Under the pieces are notes generated by a model. The model was given only the letters and a program-made list of their open reading frames with translations, was not told the origin of the DNA and searched no databases. Below, piece by piece: positions 1 to 11,748 of a stretch of 64,000 nt of DNA. Numbering within the stretch: the first letter of the stretch is position 1; every line of letters begins with the position of its first letter. The stretch is from Paucibacter sp. TC2R-5 (GTDB taxonomy: Bacteria > Pseudomonadota > Gammaproteobacteria > Burkholderiales > Burkholderiaceae_C): positions 62,001 through 126,000 of the forward strand of contig NZ_JAJIRQ010000001.1 in the NCBI RefSeq assembly GCF_025717605.1, in the 5' to 3' direction. Both the position numbers and the translations under genes were made by a program.

Positions 1-402
1 CGTTTGATTGATGCACGCGATATTGCTGCTTGGTGCTTGGCGCTGGCGCAGGCTCGCACGGGAGGCATCTTCAATGCCACCGGCCCGGACGGGCAGACGA
101 TGGGGGACTTGCTGCTGGCTTGCAGAGCCGCTACCGGGCTGAAGTCCGAGCTGGTCTGGTGCAGCGAGGCCGAGCTTGAGGCCGCCGGCGCTGTGCCTTT
201 TCAAGATTTGCCCTATTGGTTGCTTGACGCCGACAACGCGATGATGGAGGCGCGCAGCGTTGCGGCTGTCGCAGCGGGCCTGTGCTTGAGGCCGCTGTTG
301 AACTCGCTGCTCGATACGGCCGACTGCTTGCGGGGCCAGCCACCCCTATTGGCCAGCACCCTGAGCCGGATGCGTGAACAGGAACTTTTGCTTGGCCGCT
401 GA
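1..402 (+). CDS. NAD-dependent epimerase/dehydratase family protein, C-terminal part (5' end outside window)
   Basis: The reading frame is open from the first base and ends with TGA at 400-402, so only the last 133 residues are present. The opening LIDARDIAAWCL and the following GGIFNATGP stretch match the C-terminal region of extended short-chain dehydrogenases/epimerases, where the segment lines the sugar or substrate pocket. The Rossmann nucleotide-binding part and the catalytic YxxxK lie upstream of the window, so the substrate cannot be stated. The gene runs in the same direction as the GGDEF gene that starts 63 bases later. Confidence 0.6.
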   Translation, partial: RLIDARDIAAWCLALAQARTGGIFNATGPDGQTMGDLLLACRAATGLKSELVWCSEAELEAAGAVPFQDLPYWLLDADNAMMEARSVAAVAAGLCLRPLLNSLLDTADCLRGQPPLLASTLSRMREQELLLGR

Positions 403-465
403 TCTGGGCTAGCATGAAGGTGGTACCGGCGCAGCTGGGCTTGCCAGTCCAAAGGGAGTCATGAT

Positions 466-2622
466 TTGCCCAAATTGATGCCTATGAACGCCTTGCTGCG
501 ATTGTGTCTCGCGGCCCTGCTTGCCCTGCTGTGCTCGCTGGGGTGGGCGCAAAAGTCACCAGCCGGCAACGGCGCAGTAGCGCTTGACGCTGCCCAGCGC
601 GCCTGGATCAACGAAAACAAGGACCGGGTCTTCAGCGTCGGCTTTGACCCCGAGGCAGGCTTCGACAGTTTCGAGTTCCAGGGCCGCCGTATCGGTCTCT
701 TGCCGGCCTTGCTGGAGGACATGCAGACCCAGCTGGGTTTGCGCTTGCTGCCGGCAGAAGTTAAGAATTGGGATGATGCCTACGGCCGTTTTCTGGCCGG
801 CAAGATTGATTTGCTGTACGGCGCCAACCCGACGGCCGAGCGCGAGAAGGTCATGCGCTTCACGCAGGCCGCGCAAAAATATCCCTATGTGGTGTTCGCC
901 CGTAAGGATTCGCTGGTGCAAACCTTGGGCGACTTGGATGGCAAGCCGGTTGGTTTTTTAGCCAATGACTTTGTGATCGAGCGGCTGCCCGCCGAATTCC
1001 CCAATGTGCAGGTGCGGGCGGCGAGCTTTGAGGATCAGCGCGAAGGCTTGAGGGCCTTGGTGGCCGGTGATGTAGACGGCTTTGTAACGGCCGGGGGCGG
1101 CGTTGAGTACGAGTTTCTGAATGATTTCCCCGATTTGATTTTGATCGCCGAAATCAAGGCCATCACCTCGGACATGACCTTCGCTGTGGCCAAGGACCGG
1201 GCTATCTTGGCCCAGATCATTGACCGCTATCTGGACCATCGTCAGCTCATCATCCAAAACCTCGCCCGTGAAGCCCGGCGCAATTACAACCGCAAGGTGC
1301 TGCGCCTCAACGAGGCCGAACTCGCCTGGTTGGCGAAAAACGGCGAGGCTGTCGTGGGGGTGGCGGAAGACTATCTGCCCTTTGATCATTTTGACAAAGG
1401 CGAATACAAAGGCATTGCCGGCGCCACGTTGGACCGCATTGCCGATTTGATCGGCATCCGCTTCAAGGTCGTCAGCGGCACGTTTGCAAAAATGCTGGAG
1501 CGCGCTCAAGCGGGCGAAGTCCAGGTGCTGAACCTGGCCAAGACCGATGAGCGGCAGCAACATTTTCTCTTTCCGCGTGCCATCAGCACCGAGCGCGACA
1601 TCATCGTCGGGCTCAAGAGCAGCCCGCCGGTGCAAGATGTTTATGGCCTTGACGGCAAGCGGGTGGCCGTTATCGATGGTTTTTGGCATGAAGAATATCT
1701 GCGCAAAAACCTGAAAAGCCCCCACATCGTTAAGACCGCCGACATCATGGCTTCGCTTCGCCTGTTGCGCGCCGGCGAGGTGGACTATGTGATCGAAAAC
1801 CCCACCGTGCTTGAGTTCTACATCAACGGCCTGGGCTATACCGATCTGGTCAAGCGCGGTAACACGTCCAAGGATTCTTTCATCTATTTTGGTGTCACGC
1901 GCCAGCAGCCGGAGCTGGCTTCGATTCTGGACAAGGTCATTCCCTTGATTCAGTTTGAGGAGATGAAGTATTTAGGTATGCAGACGGTGCCGACCTTGCG
2001 CAATGAGGCCAATTTGCAGCTGACGCAGTTGCTGGCTGCGCTGGCGCTGGCGCTGCTGGTGATTCTTGTCGTGACCCTTCGCACAGTACGCAAGCTGGCG
2101 GAGCAAAAGGCCAAGACGCAGTTTTTGCGCGAGCGCGAGCACCTGCTCTACACCGACAGCCTGACCGGTTTTTACAACCGCAACTATTTCAGCCAAAAGG
2201 CCGATTCGGTGATGAGCACGGACTTCCCGCAGGCGATCGTGGTCGCCGATATGAACAATCTCAAACGTGTCAATGACAGCCATGGCCATGCGGCCGGCGA
2301 TGCCTTGATCAAGGCATTTGCCGAAGCTGCGCGCGCGCAATGGCCGCAGGCCACGCATTACCGGATTGGCGGCGACGAGTTTCTATTTCTCTTGCCGCAC
2401 TGCTCTGAGGAGCAGGTTTTGCGCGAGCTGGAGGCCCTGAAGCAGCGCTGCCAGCAGGCTCGTTTTGAGGTGGCGCCGCAGCTTTGGGTCAGCCCAAGCG
2501 CAGCCTTAGGTCATGCATCGAGGCTTGATGCTCAAAGCGCCTTGCAAGCCTGTATCGCGCAGGCCGACGCACGGATGTACGCGGCCAAGGCGAGCATGAA
2601 AAAACGCAGTACCGACGAATAG
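466..2622 (+). CDS. Diguanylate cyclase with two periplasmic amino-acid-type binding domains
   Basis: Seen: an N-terminal signal/anchor (about 6-27), two tandem SBP_bac_3-like domains (about 45-265 and 285-505), one transmembrane helix (about 524-545) and a C-terminal GGDEF domain. The active-site motif GGDEF is intact at residues 635-639, preceded by the usual DSLTGFYNR start; the RxxD inhibitory site is absent, so product inhibition by that route is not expected. Known for the family: such proteins make c-di-GMP in response to a small periplasmic ligand. Start choice: GGGAG at 454-458 is 7 bases before the TTG at 466; an ATG at 478 is the alternative. A decoy ATG at 461 is out of frame and stops after five codons. 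Confidence 0.85.
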   Translation: MPKLMPMNALLRLCLAALLALLCSLGWAQKSPAGNGAVALDAAQRAWINENKDRVFSVGFDPEAGFDSFEFQGRRIGLLPALLEDMQTQLGLRLLPAEVKNWDDAYGRFLAGKIDLLYGANPTAEREKVMRFTQAAQKYPYVVFARKDSLVQTLGDLDGKPVGFLANDFVIERLPAEFPNVQVRAASFEDQREGLRALVAGDVDGFVTAGGGVEYEFLNDFPDLILIAEIKAITSDMTFAVAKDRAILAQIIDRYLDHRQLIIQNLAREARRNYNRKVLRLNEAELAWLAKNGEAVVGVAEDYLPFDHFDKGEYKGIAGATLDRIADLIGIRFKVVSGTFAKMLERAQAGEVQVLNLAKTDERQQHFLFPRAISTERDIIVGLKSSPPVQDVYGLDGKRVAVIDGFWHEEYLRKNLKSPHIVKTADIMASLRLLRAGEVDYVIENPTVLEFYINGLGYTDLVKRGNTSKDSFIYFGVTRQQPELASILDKVIPLIQFEEMKYLGMQTVPTLRNEANLQLTQLLAALALALLVILVVTLRTVRKLAEQKAKTQFLREREHLLYTDSLTGFYNRNYFSQKADSVMSTDFPQAIVVADMNNLKRVNDSHGHAAGDALIKAFAEAARAQWPQATHYRIGGDEFLFLLPHCSEEQVLRELEALKQRCQQARFEVAPQLWVSPSAALGHASRLDAQSALQACIAQADARMYAAKASMKKRSTDE

Positions 2623-2626
2623 CAGC

Positions 2627-3640
2627 TCAGGAAGAGCGCTCAACCGACTGTGCGGCGAAATCCATCAGCGATTCACGCCATTTGGAATGCGGCAACAGGC
2701 TCAGGCAGTCTCGCGCCAATTTGGCTTCGGCTCGGGCCGCTTCGCGGGTGGCTTCAAGGGCGCCGGTTGAGCGCACGATGGCGACGATCTCGTTCAAGCG
2801 CTCCTGTTCGCCATGCTCAATTGCGTGTCGCAGCAGCAAGCGCTGTTCACTGGTGCTGCGCTCCATGGCAATCAACAAGGGCAGCGTCGTCTTGCCTTCC
2901 CGCAGATCGTCGCCCACGTTCTTGCCCAGCGCCTGGCTGTCGCCTTCATAGTCAAGCACATCGTCAATCAGTTGGAAAGCTGTGCCGAGCGCGCGGCCAT
3001 AGCCTGCACAAGCTTCTTCAATTTCGGGGCTGCTGTCGGCCAAAACGGCGCCCAGGCGCGCGCTCGCCTCAAAAAGCTTGGCTGTCTTAAATCGAATCAC
3101 GCGCAGGTAACTGTCTACGCTGATGTCCGGGTCATGCATATTCATCAGCTGCAGAACTTCACCCTCGGCGATCACATTCGTCGCTTCGGCCAATACTTCC
3201 AAGACGCGCATGCGGTCGACCGAGACCATCATCTGGAAGGCGCGTGAGTAGAGGAAGTCACCGACGAGCACGCTGGCAGCGTTGCCGAATAAAGCGTTGG
3301 CGGTCTGCTTGCCGCGGCGCAGTGAGGACTCGTCAACCACATCGTCATGCAGCAATGTGGCGGTGTGGATGAACTCCACCACAGCGGCCAGCTCGAAACG
3401 CTGCGGGCCTGTGAAGCCGAGCGCGTTGGCGAACAGCAGCACCAACTTGGGTCGCATGCGCTTGCCGCCTGCGTGGACGATGTAGCCGGCGATCTGATTG
3501 ATCAGTGCAACCTCGGATCCGAGGCGATCCGCGATCACGGCATCGACCTGTTGCATTTCGGCCGCCAAGGTGGCTAGCACTTCGTTATTTGCGGGGCCGT
3601 TGGAAGGGGCCGAAGGGGTCGAAGCAGACGCAGCGTGCAC
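2627..3640 (-). CDS. ispB: Polyprenyl (octaprenyl-type) diphosphate synthase
   Basis: A 337-residue trans-prenyltransferase. Both aspartate-rich metal/diphosphate-binding motifs are visible: LLHDDVVDESSLRRG and the second, LIDDVLDYEGD. The GKRMRPKL substrate motif lies near residue 60. Known role: elongates farnesyl diphosphate with isopentenyl diphosphate to make the quinone side chain. The start appears to be GTG at 3640. It is divergent from rplU, the classical arrangement in proteobacteria (ispB | rplU-rpmA-obgE). It is convergent with the GGDEF gene, with only 4 bases between stops. Chain length cannot be read reliably from sequence. Confidence 0.9.
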   Translation of the reverse strand: MHAASASTPSAPSNGPANNEVLATLAAEMQQVDAVIADRLGSEVALINQIAGYIVHAGGKRMRPKLVLLFANALGFTGPQRFELAAVVEFIHTATLLHDDVVDESSLRRGKQTANALFGNAASVLVGDFLYSRAFQMMVSVDRMRVLEVLAEATNVIAEGEVLQLMNMHDPDISVDSYLRVIRFKTAKLFEASARLGAVLADSSPEIEEACAGYGRALGTAFQLIDDVLDYEGDSQALGKNVGDDLREGKTTLPLLIAMERSTSEQRLLLRHAIEHGEQERLNEIVAIVRSTGALEATREAARAEAKLARDCLSLLPHSKWRESLMDFAAQSVERSS

Positions 3641-3668
3641 GCTCGGATCTCAGTTGAATGAAGCGTTC

Positions 3669-3674
3669 ATTATA
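3669..3674 (-). promoter_or_regulatory. Probable -10 element of ispB
   Basis: The minus strand reads a perfect TATAAT here, which would start transcription near 3661, about 20 bases before the GTG of ispB. No convincing -35 hexamer is seen at the standard 17-base spacing (CCGCCT). Confidence 0.4.
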
Positions 3675-3758
3675 GGGAGCAGCCCGAGTGAAGGCGGGCT
3701 GCGCGTGGCGTGGATTGTGCTTCAGCGTTGCAACAAAAATGTCCTGCGCGAGCGCAGC

Positions 3759-3787
3759 TTGTCGAAATTCCGCTTCCGTGCTAAACT
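3759..3787 (+). promoter_or_regulatory. Sigma-70 promoter of rplU-rpmA
   Basis: TTGTCG (3759-3764) and TAAACT (3782-3787) are separated by exactly 17 bases, and TGC directly precedes the -10 (extended -10). The predicted start near 3794 gives a leader of about 97 bases before rplU, long enough for a structured 5' region. No other promoter candidate of this quality is visible in the 250-base ispB/rplU gap. Confidence 0.6.
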
Positions 3788-3890
3788 CGTTGGCTCTGCG
3801 CCTTTTGGAAAGGTGCGGGGTTGAGGCCTGTGGGCTTTCGGCTTTGAGAGCCGATCAAGCTTTACGGGTGGTTTAATTGAAAGGGCTGAT

Positions 3891-4202
3891 ATGTACGCGG
3901 TCATAAAAACCGGCGGTAAGCAATATAAAGTTGCTGCCGGCGAAAAGATCAAAATAGAACAGATTGCTGCGGATGTTGGCCAAGAGATTGTGATCGACCA
4001 AGTTCTCGCCGTTGGTAGCGGCGCGGATCTGAAGGTTGGCACTCCCTTGGTTGCTGGCGCAAGCGTCAATGCCACTGTTGTGGCTCACGGTAAGCACGAC
4101 AAAGTGCGCATCTTCAAGATGCGCCGTCGTAAGCACTACAAGAAGAGTCAAGGCCATCGCCAGACGTATACCGAGCTGTTGATCAGCACGGTGAACGGCT
4201 GA
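3891..4202 (+). CDS. rplU: Ribosomal protein bL21
   Basis: A 103-residue protein starting [14 protein letters not shown], the hallmark N-terminus of L21, and containing the basic [15 protein letters not shown] segment that binds 23S rRNA. The length is the family's usual one. An AAGGG ribosome binding site sits about 8 bases before the ATG. It is the first gene of the rplU-rpmA pair, transcribed from the promoter at 3759-3787. Confidence 0.98.
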   Translation: MYAVIKTGGKQYKVAAGEKIKIEQIAADVGQEIVIDQVLAVGSGADLKVGTPLVAGASVNATVVAHGKHDKVRIFKMRRRKHYKKSQGHRQTYTELLISTVNG

Positions 4203-4244
4203 TCGAGAGCTGACTTTTTAGCCAACAGTTCAAGGAGATAATCC

Positions 4245-4502
4245 ATGGCACAGAAAAAGGGCGGCGGTTCAACACGAAACGGCCGCGACTCCAAACCTAA
4301 GATGCTCGGTGTGAAGGTCTATGGCGGCCAATCCATCTCGGCAGGTTCCATCATCGTGCGCCAGCGCGGTACCAAGTTCCATCCCGGCACCAATGTCGGT
4401 ATCGGCAAGGACCACACGCTGTTTGCCTTGATCGACGGCCAAGTGTCGTTCGCCATCAAGGGTGAGAAGAGCCGTCAGACGGTTTTTGTCACCGCTGTCT
4501 AA
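4245..4502 (+). CDS. rpmA: Ribosomal protein bL27
   Basis: An 85-residue protein starting [16 protein letters not shown] and continuing GVKVYGGQ, the conserved L27 N-terminus whose flexible tail reaches towards the peptidyl-transferase centre. It lacks the N-terminal extension that Firmicutes L27 carries for processing. An AAGGAG ribosome binding site lies 8 bases upstream. It is followed by a strong terminator at 4565-4599, so obgE is probably expressed from its own promoter or by read-through. Confidence 0.98.
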   Translation: MAQKKGGGSTRNGRDSKPKMLGVKVYGGQSISAGSIIVRQRGTKFHPGTNVGIGKDHTLFALIDGQVSFAIKGEKSRQTVFVTAV

Positions 4503-4564
4503 ACTTAGATAGCCGATGAGCACCGCAAGCGGAGGGCAGCAGCCGACCGCTTGCATCAGGTGAC

Positions 4565-4599
4565 GCAAAAGCCCCGCCTAGCCGGGGCTTTTGCTTTTT
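4565..4599 (+). terminator. Rho-independent terminator after rpmA
   Basis: A 12-base-pair perfect stem (4565-4576 with 4583-4594, core AAAAGCCCCG/CGGGGCTTTT) with a 6-base loop is followed directly by five T residues at 4595-4599. It lies 62 bases after the rpmA stop. Confidence 0.85.
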
Positions 4600-4675
4600 G
4601 AGGCTGCAGCAAGGCCTGTGTTCGTCCCCCTGGACGAGCGCCGCTTTGCCTTAACATCAGCCTCAAAGGGCGTAA

Positions 4676-6888
<2,213 letters not shown>

Positions 6889-6901
6889 TCGCTTGGGTCT
6901 G

Positions 6902-7531
6902 TCAGGGGCGTATCGGCGGTTCGCTTGAGCCAGCAGGCGGCAACTGTTCTTGCTCAGGCTCAGCCTTCGCCGGCGCTATTGCCTCAGCTTGTTGTCCATG
7001 GTCGCCGCGATGCGAATGCGGCCGCATACCGCCGCGCAGATAGCGGTTGTGATGGTTGATGCGCGGCAAATAGCGCGCCAACTCGGTCAGGGCGTTCTCG
7101 TAGACCCCGCGCTTGAACTCGATCACCGCTTCAAGAGGCACCCAGTAATCGTTCCAACGCCAGGCGTCGAACTCAGGGTGATTGGTGGCGCGCAAATTCA
7201 TATCGCTGTCGCGACCCATCAATTGCAGCAAGAACCAAATCTGCTTTTGACCGCGGTAATGCCCTCGGGCATCGCGTCTGATGAAGTGGTCGGGCACCTC
7301 ATAGCGCAGCCAATCGCGCGTGCGCGCGATGATCTGCACATGGTCAGGAACAAGCCCCACTTCTTCATGGAGCTCACGGAACATCGCCTGCTCAGGCGTT
7401 TCACCATAGTTAATGCCCCCTTGCGGGAACTGCCAGGAATGGGTGCGGATACGCTTACCCCAAAACACTTCATTCCTGTGGTTGAGCAGGATGATGCCGA
7501 CGTTGGGGCGGAAGCCGTCACGGTCGAGCAT
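6902..7531 (-). CDS. rppH: RNA pyrophosphohydrolase (Nudix)
   Basis: The start at 7531 gives [17 protein letters not shown], the conserved RppH N-terminus, with a GAGG ribosome binding site just upstream; a longer open frame to 7594 lacks family similarity. The Nudix box [22 protein letters not shown] is complete. Known role: removes pyrophosphate from 5'-triphosphate mRNA and triggers decay. At 209 residues it is longer than the E. coli enzyme; the extra part is a C-terminal tail rich in His, Glu, Gln and Pro that looks disordered. It is divergent from proS. Confidence 0.93.
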   Translation of the reverse strand: MLDRDGFRPNVGIILLNHRNEVFWGKRIRTHSWQFPQGGINYGETPEQAMFRELHEEVGLVPDHVQIIARTRDWLRYEVPDHFIRRDARGHYRGQKQIWFLLQLMGRDSDMNLRATNHPEFDAWRWNDYWVPLEAVIEFKRGVYENALTELARYLPRINHHNRYLRGGMRPHSHRGDHGQQAEAIAPAKAEPEQEQLPPAGSSEPPIRP

Positions 7532-7653
7532 AATCAACCTCGAATCTTTAGTTGTGTCAATTATTGCATTGGGTTGCCTCTTCGGCAGCCTCATCGCTAA
7601 CCCTCACTCACCAAACCCTGCTTGGCCTTTGCGGCCGAGCCTTGCTAAGCGCC

Positions 7654-9399
7654 ATGAAAGCCAGTCAGTTTTTTGTCTCCACGCTCAAAGAAGCACCCGC
7701 CGATGCCGAAGTTGTCAGCCACAAACTGATGATGCGAGCCGGCATGATCAAACGTATCGGCGCCGGCATCTATAACTACATGCCGATGGGCTTGCGCGTT
7801 ATCCGCAAGGTCGAAGCGATCATCCGCGAAGAAATGACCCGCGCCGGTGCGGTCGAGTTGTTGATGCCGGTGGTGCAGCCGGCCGAGCTGTGGCAAGAAA
7901 CCGGCCGTTTCGACAAGATGGGCCCCGAGCTGATGCGCGTGAAAGATCGCCATGGCCGCGACTTCATCATCCAGCCGACTTCCGAGGAGGTGATGACCGA
8001 CATCGCCCGCCAAGAACTGCGCAGCTACAAGCAATTGCCGAAGAATTTCTATCACATCCAGACCAAGTTCCGGGATGAGCGCCGTCCACGCTTCGGCGTC
8101 ATGCGTGGTCGCGAATTCACGATGAAGGATGCCTATTCCTTCGACCGTGATGTCGCCGCTGCAACCGTCAGCTACCAGGGCATGTATGCGGCTTACCAGC
8201 GCATCTTCGATCGCTTCGGCCTGCAATACCGCGCGGTCGCCGCCGATACAGGCGCCATCGGCGGTGAAATCTCGCATGAGTTCCAGGTGATTGCCGACAC
8301 CGGCGAAGACGCGATCGTCTATTGCCCGACCAGCGATTACGCCGCCAATATCGAGTTGGCCGAAGGCGTGGCCTTGGCTACCGAGCGCGCGGCTGCTGCC
8401 CAGGCTTTGACCAAGACCGCCACACCGGGCAAGAGCACTTGCGAGGATGTTGCGGCCTTGTTGGCCCTGCCTTTGGCACAGACGGTCAAGTCCCTGGTCT
8501 TGGCCACCGATGAGTTGAACGACAAGGGCGAGATCATCAAGTCGACTGTGTGGCTCTTGCTGCTGCGCGGTGATCATGACTTGAACGAGGTCAAGGCCGG
8601 CAAGGTCGACGGGCTGAAAGCAGGCTTCCGTTTCGCCACTGTTGGCGAGATCGAGGATCACTTCGGCTGCAAGCCTGGCTATCTGGGCCCGATCAATTTG
8701 ATTAAACCCGTCAAGGTCATCGCCGATCGCACCGTTGCCATGATGAGCGACTTCGTCTGCGGCGCCAATCAAGTGGACTACCACTTCACCGGCGCCAACT
8801 GGGGCCGCGATCTGCCCGAGCCTGACTTGATCGCCGACCTGCGCAATGTGGTGGTCGGTGATCCTTCACCGGACGGCAAAGGCGTGCTGGCGATTCAGCG
8901 CGGTATCGAGGTTGGCCATGTGTTCTTGCTCGGCACCAAGTATTCGGCCGATATGAAGGCCACCTTCCTGGACGAAAACGGCAAACCGCAGCTGATGGTA
9001 ATGGGCTGCTACGGCATCGGCGTCACGCGCATTTTGGGCGCTGCCATCGAGCAAAGCCATGACGAGCGCGGCATCATCTGGCCGGACGCGATTGCGCCAT
9101 TCAGCGTGGTCGTCTGCCCGATCGGCATGGACCGCAGCGAAGAGGTCAAGGCGGCCGCTCACAAGCTGCATGATGACTTGCAGGCGCTAGGCGTCGACGT
9201 GCTGCTGGACGACCGTGGCGAGCGCCCCGGCGCGATGTTTGCAGACTGGGAGCTGATCGGGGTGCCGCACCGCGTGGTCATCTCCGATCGTGGGCTGAAA
9301 GAGGGTCAGGTCGAATATCAAGGCCGGCGTGACGCCGAGGCCTCGAAGCTGGCGCTGGTTGACGTGCTTGCCCATTTGAAGGGCAAGCTCAAGCCTTGA
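7654..9399 (+). CDS. proS: Prolyl-tRNA synthetase, bacterial type
   Basis: The start at 7654 gives [19 protein letters not shown], the usual proteobacterial ProS N-terminus; the frame is open upstream but that part is not conserved. The protein has 581 residues: class II catalytic core with motif 2 ([21 protein letters not shown] region), an inserted editing domain of the YbaK type (about 225-390) and the C-terminal anticodon-binding domain. Known role: charges tRNA-Pro and clears mischarged alanine through the insert. The stop overlaps the next gene's TTG start by 4 bases (TTGA). Confidence 0.97.
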   Translation: MKASQFFVSTLKEAPADAEVVSHKLMMRAGMIKRIGAGIYNYMPMGLRVIRKVEAIIREEMTRAGAVELLMPVVQPAELWQETGRFDKMGPELMRVKDRHGRDFIIQPTSEEVMTDIARQELRSYKQLPKNFYHIQTKFRDERRPRFGVMRGREFTMKDAYSFDRDVAAATVSYQGMYAAYQRIFDRFGLQYRAVAADTGAIGGEISHEFQVIADTGEDAIVYCPTSDYAANIELAEGVALATERAAAAQALTKTATPGKSTCEDVAALLALPLAQTVKSLVLATDELNDKGEIIKSTVWLLLLRGDHDLNEVKAGKVDGLKAGFRFATVGEIEDHFGCKPGYLGPINLIKPVKVIADRTVAMMSDFVCGANQVDYHFTGANWGRDLPEPDLIADLRNVVVGDPSPDGKGVLAIQRGIEVGHVFLLGTKYSADMKATFLDENGKPQLMVMGCYGIGVTRILGAAIEQSHDERGIIWPDAIAPFSVVVCPIGMDRSEEVKAAAHKLHDDLQALGVDVLLDDRGERPGAMFADWELIGVPHRVVISDRGLKEGQVEYQGRRDAEASKLALVDVLAHLKGKLKP

Positions 9400-10031
9400 A
9401 GCTGCTGGCTTTGCAGCGGCGCAGCCTGCTGGGCGGCGCTGCCCTTGCCTTGGCTGGGACAGGCCTGCCGCGCCTCAGCCAAGCGGGCACGCAGGTCGAG
9501 GAGCCGCTGGCCGACGCTGTGCGTTCGGCCTTGACGGCGGCGGTTGCTTATAGTGCGCCCCCCAAGCCGCGGTTCGACAATATCGAGGCGCGCTTGGCCT
9601 ATTTGCGCTGGTTGGGCGCCACCAGTGAAAAGCTCAAAAGCCGCAAGAGCGAGGTGCAAACGCGCATCGAATTCTTGGAGTCGGTTTGGTACGAGGCCAA
9701 GCGGGCTGGCCTGGACCCCAGCTTGATGCTGGGCTTGGTGCAAGTAGAGAGCGGCTTTCGCAAATACGCCATCAGCAGCGCCGGTGCTCGGGGTTACACG
9801 CAGGTGATGCCGTTCTGGGCCCAGTTGATCGGTGACGGCCAGGCCTCGCGGCTCTTCCATATGCAGACGAATCTGCGCTTTGGCTGCGTGATCTTGCGTC
9901 ACTATTTGGACCGCGAGAAGGGTGATATGTATCTGGCGCTGGGGCGCTACAACGGCAGCCGTGGCCGGCCCGAGTACCCGAATGCGGTGTTTGGCGCCCG
10001 CCGCCAATGGCTCGCCCCAGGCGAGAGCTGA
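9396..10031 (+). CDS. Lytic transglycosylase with Tat-like signal peptide
   Basis: A 211-residue secreted protein. The N-terminus [16 protein letters not shown] resembles a twin-arginine signal, unusual for a small murein enzyme. A single SLT domain follows: catalytic glutamate E118 in [11 protein letters not shown], then the [12 protein letters not shown] and [10 protein letters not shown] motifs. Known family role: non-hydrolytic cleavage of peptidoglycan giving 1,6-anhydromuramyl products. The TTG start overlaps the proS stop (TTGA), so translation is probably coupled. It is convergent with ubiX, 2 bases apart. Confidence 0.85.
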   Translation: MKLLALQRRSLLGGAALALAGTGLPRLSQAGTQVEEPLADAVRSALTAAVAYSAPPKPRFDNIEARLAYLRWLGATSEKLKSRKSEVQTRIEFLESVWYEAKRAGLDPSLMLGLVQVESGFRKYAISSAGARGYTQVMPFWAQLIGDGQASRLFHMQTNLRFGCVILRHYLDREKGDMYLALGRYNGSRGRPEYPNAVFGARRQWLAPGES

Positions 10032-10033
10032 AC

Positions 10034-10621
10034 TCAGCTCTTGCTGTTCAAGCCGGCCCAGGCCTGCGGCCGCGCACCCAGCACGCCGCTCAACTCCAAC
10101 ACCCGCTCGGCACTTTCGTTGACCAGCTCTTCGATGCTTTTCGGGTGGTGATAAAAGGCCGGCAACGGCGGGAAGATGATGGCGCCCATCTCGGTCGCGG
10201 CCACCATATTGCGCAGATGTGCCAGATTGAAGGGCGTCTCGCGCACCATCAAAATCAACCGGCGGCGCTCCTTCAGCGTGACGTCGGCCGCGCGTGTGAG
10301 CAGGTTGTCCCCAAAGCCATGGGCCACCGAGGCCAGCGTCTTCATGGAGCAGGGCGCGATCACCATCGCTGCGGTCGCAAAGCTGCCACTGGCTATGCAG
10401 GCCCCGACATCGCCGGGCGCGTAGCAAAAGCTGGCTTCTTGCTCCAGCTCATGGCGGCTCAGACCCAGCTCATGGTGGGCGTTCAGCACGCCGGCCGGCG
10501 TCACGATCAGATGAGTCTCGAGGCCAAGCTCGCGGCCGCGCCGCAAGAGCCGCAGGCCGTAGGCCGCGCCGGTCGCGCCGGTGATGCCGACGACCAGCCG
10601 CTGTTGGGGGGATGCCGTCAC
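10034..10621 (-). CDS. ubiX: Flavin prenyltransferase
   Basis: The GTG start at 10621 gives a 195-residue protein beginning VTASPQQRLVVGITGATGAAYG, the usual UbiX length and flavin-binding start. The S-M-K-T-L-A segment near residue 100 and RRRLILMVRETPFN are characteristic. Known reaction: prenylates FMN to give the cofactor of the UbiD decarboxylase in ubiquinone synthesis. A longer frame reaching 10861 only overlaps grxD and has no family similarity. It follows grxD by 11 bases in the same operon. No clear ribosome binding site is seen, consistent with coupling. Confidence 0.9.
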   Translation of the reverse strand: MTASPQQRLVVGITGATGAAYGLRLLRRGRELGLETHLIVTPAGVLNAHHELGLSRHELEQEASFCYAPGDVGACIASGSFATAAMVIAPCSMKTLASVAHGFGDNLLTRAADVTLKERRRLILMVRETPFNLAHLRNMVAATEMGAIIFPPLPAFYHHPKSIEELVNESAERVLELSGVLGARPQAWAGLNSKS

Positions 10622-10632
10622 GCAGGGCTGAC

Positions 10633-10947
10633 TTATTTCGCGTCCAGCGTTTGTTGCAGCTCGCCAGACTCGTACATCTCCATCATGATGTCCGAGCCGC
10701 CGACGAATTCGCCGTTGATGTAGAGCTGGGGGATGGTCGGCCAGTTGGCGTAGTCCTTGATGCCTTGGCGCACTTCGGCGTCGTCCAGCACATTGAAGGT
10801 CTTCAGATCGGTGGCGCCGCAGGCCTTCAGGATCTGGATCGCGCGGCCGGAAAAACCGCACATCGGGAACTGGGCCGAACCCTTCATGAAGAGCATCACA
10901 CGGTTGTTCTTCACCAAGTCGTCAATACGTTGCTGCACGTCGCTCAT
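10633..10947 (-). CDS. grxD: Monothiol glutaredoxin
   Basis: A 104-residue protein with the CGFS active site (C30) in SAQFPMCGFSGRA and the glutathione-binding WPTIPQLYINGEFVGG segment. Known role: binds and transfers [2Fe-2S] clusters as a glutathione-ligated dimer. It stands between prmC and ubiX in a same-strand series with hemA and prfA, a common order in Burkholderiales linking haem, quinone and Fe-S functions. Confidence 0.95.
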   Translation of the reverse strand: MSDVQQRIDDLVKNNRVMLFMKGSAQFPMCGFSGRAIQILKACGATDLKTFNVLDDAEVRQGIKDYANWPTIPQLYINGEFVGGSDIMMEMYESGELQQTLDAK

Positions 10948-11029
10948 TTGCTATCTCGCCAAAAAGTGGAATCTCAGGCGCGATTATCGACGAGCCGGGC
11001 CGAGCCTATCGGCTGCGGCCCGAAAGAGC

Positions 11030-11650
11030 TCAATAACTGTAGGACAGGCCGAGCTGCAGTACCGGCCGGTAGCGCATATCGCGCAGCAGATCTTCCATAC
11101 CTTGGCTGCGGTTGCTGCCCAGGCGCAGACCGCTGGTCGCACTGCCGTTGACCAGGCCGAGGTCGGCGCTGAAGCCCCAGCCACCCTTCAAGGATTGGCC
11201 TGTGTAGCCAATCCCAAGATATGACATCGAGCCGTAGGGGTCGTTGGCATCAATCAGTGGTGAGAGCAGGCTGATACTGCGTTGGCCCACCGACCAATAC
11301 TGCCCGCCGCCGCTGTTCGCCCCTAGAGCCAGGCTAGCGCTGCTTTGCGAGAGTGAGCCCAGCATCAGGCCACCGGTGGCGCGCAAACCGCCCTGCACGC
11401 CATTCAGACCTGATCCGGTCAAGTAATAGTCGCCCAAGAGATTGGCGCTCAGCAGGCGGGAGCCGGTGTAGTGCTGCGCCTCGTAATAGCCGGCCGGTAC
11501 AGGCTCAAGACTGCTCAGCTGCAGTCTGGCCTGCCAGCTGGGCACAGCCTGAGCCGGGTTTTGGCCCAGGTCGACTGCCCAAGAATTGACGCTAAGGGCC
11601 GCCAACAAAGCGAAGGCGGCAGCACTTGGAGTAAAACTTGCGAAGCTCAT
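11030..11650 (-). CDS. Putative outer-membrane beta-barrel protein of unknown function
   Basis: The ATG at 11650 is preceded by AGGAGA at good spacing, so I prefer it over the longer frame. The 206-residue product has a signal peptide (FTPSAAAFALLAALSVNSWA) and then a series of alternating Gly/aromatic/Ser strands (for example GLRATGGLMLGSLSQ, SYLGIGYTGQSL, GGWGFSADLGLVNGS), ending LQLGLSYSY, which resembles a beta-barrel terminal strand. I do not recognise the family. It lies inside the hemA-prfA-prmC-grxD-ubiX series with about 80-100 base gaps, so it may be co-transcribed or an insertion into that order. Confidence 0.55.
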   Translation of the reverse strand: MSFASFTPSAAAFALLAALSVNSWAVDLGQNPAQAVPSWQARLQLSSLEPVPAGYYEAQHYTGSRLLSANLLGDYYLTGSGLNGVQGGLRATGGLMLGSLSQSSASLALGANSGGGQYWSVGQRSISLLSPLIDANDPYGSMSYLGIGYTGQSLKGGWGFSADLGLVNGSATSGLRLGSNRSQGMEDLLRDMRYRPVLQLGLSYSY

Positions 11651-11748
11651 AGCGTTCTCCTGCGGCGATGGGACTGAGTCCATGCTACGCCCGCAACTGA
11701 ACGCTGTGGAGATCAAATTACCAACAAATACACATTCTGTTGTGCCGA

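Noticed and set aside
10622-10861. Extended ubiX start inside grxD
   Set aside because: The extra residues are the shifted-frame translation of grxD; UbiX family similarity starts at the GTG at 10621.
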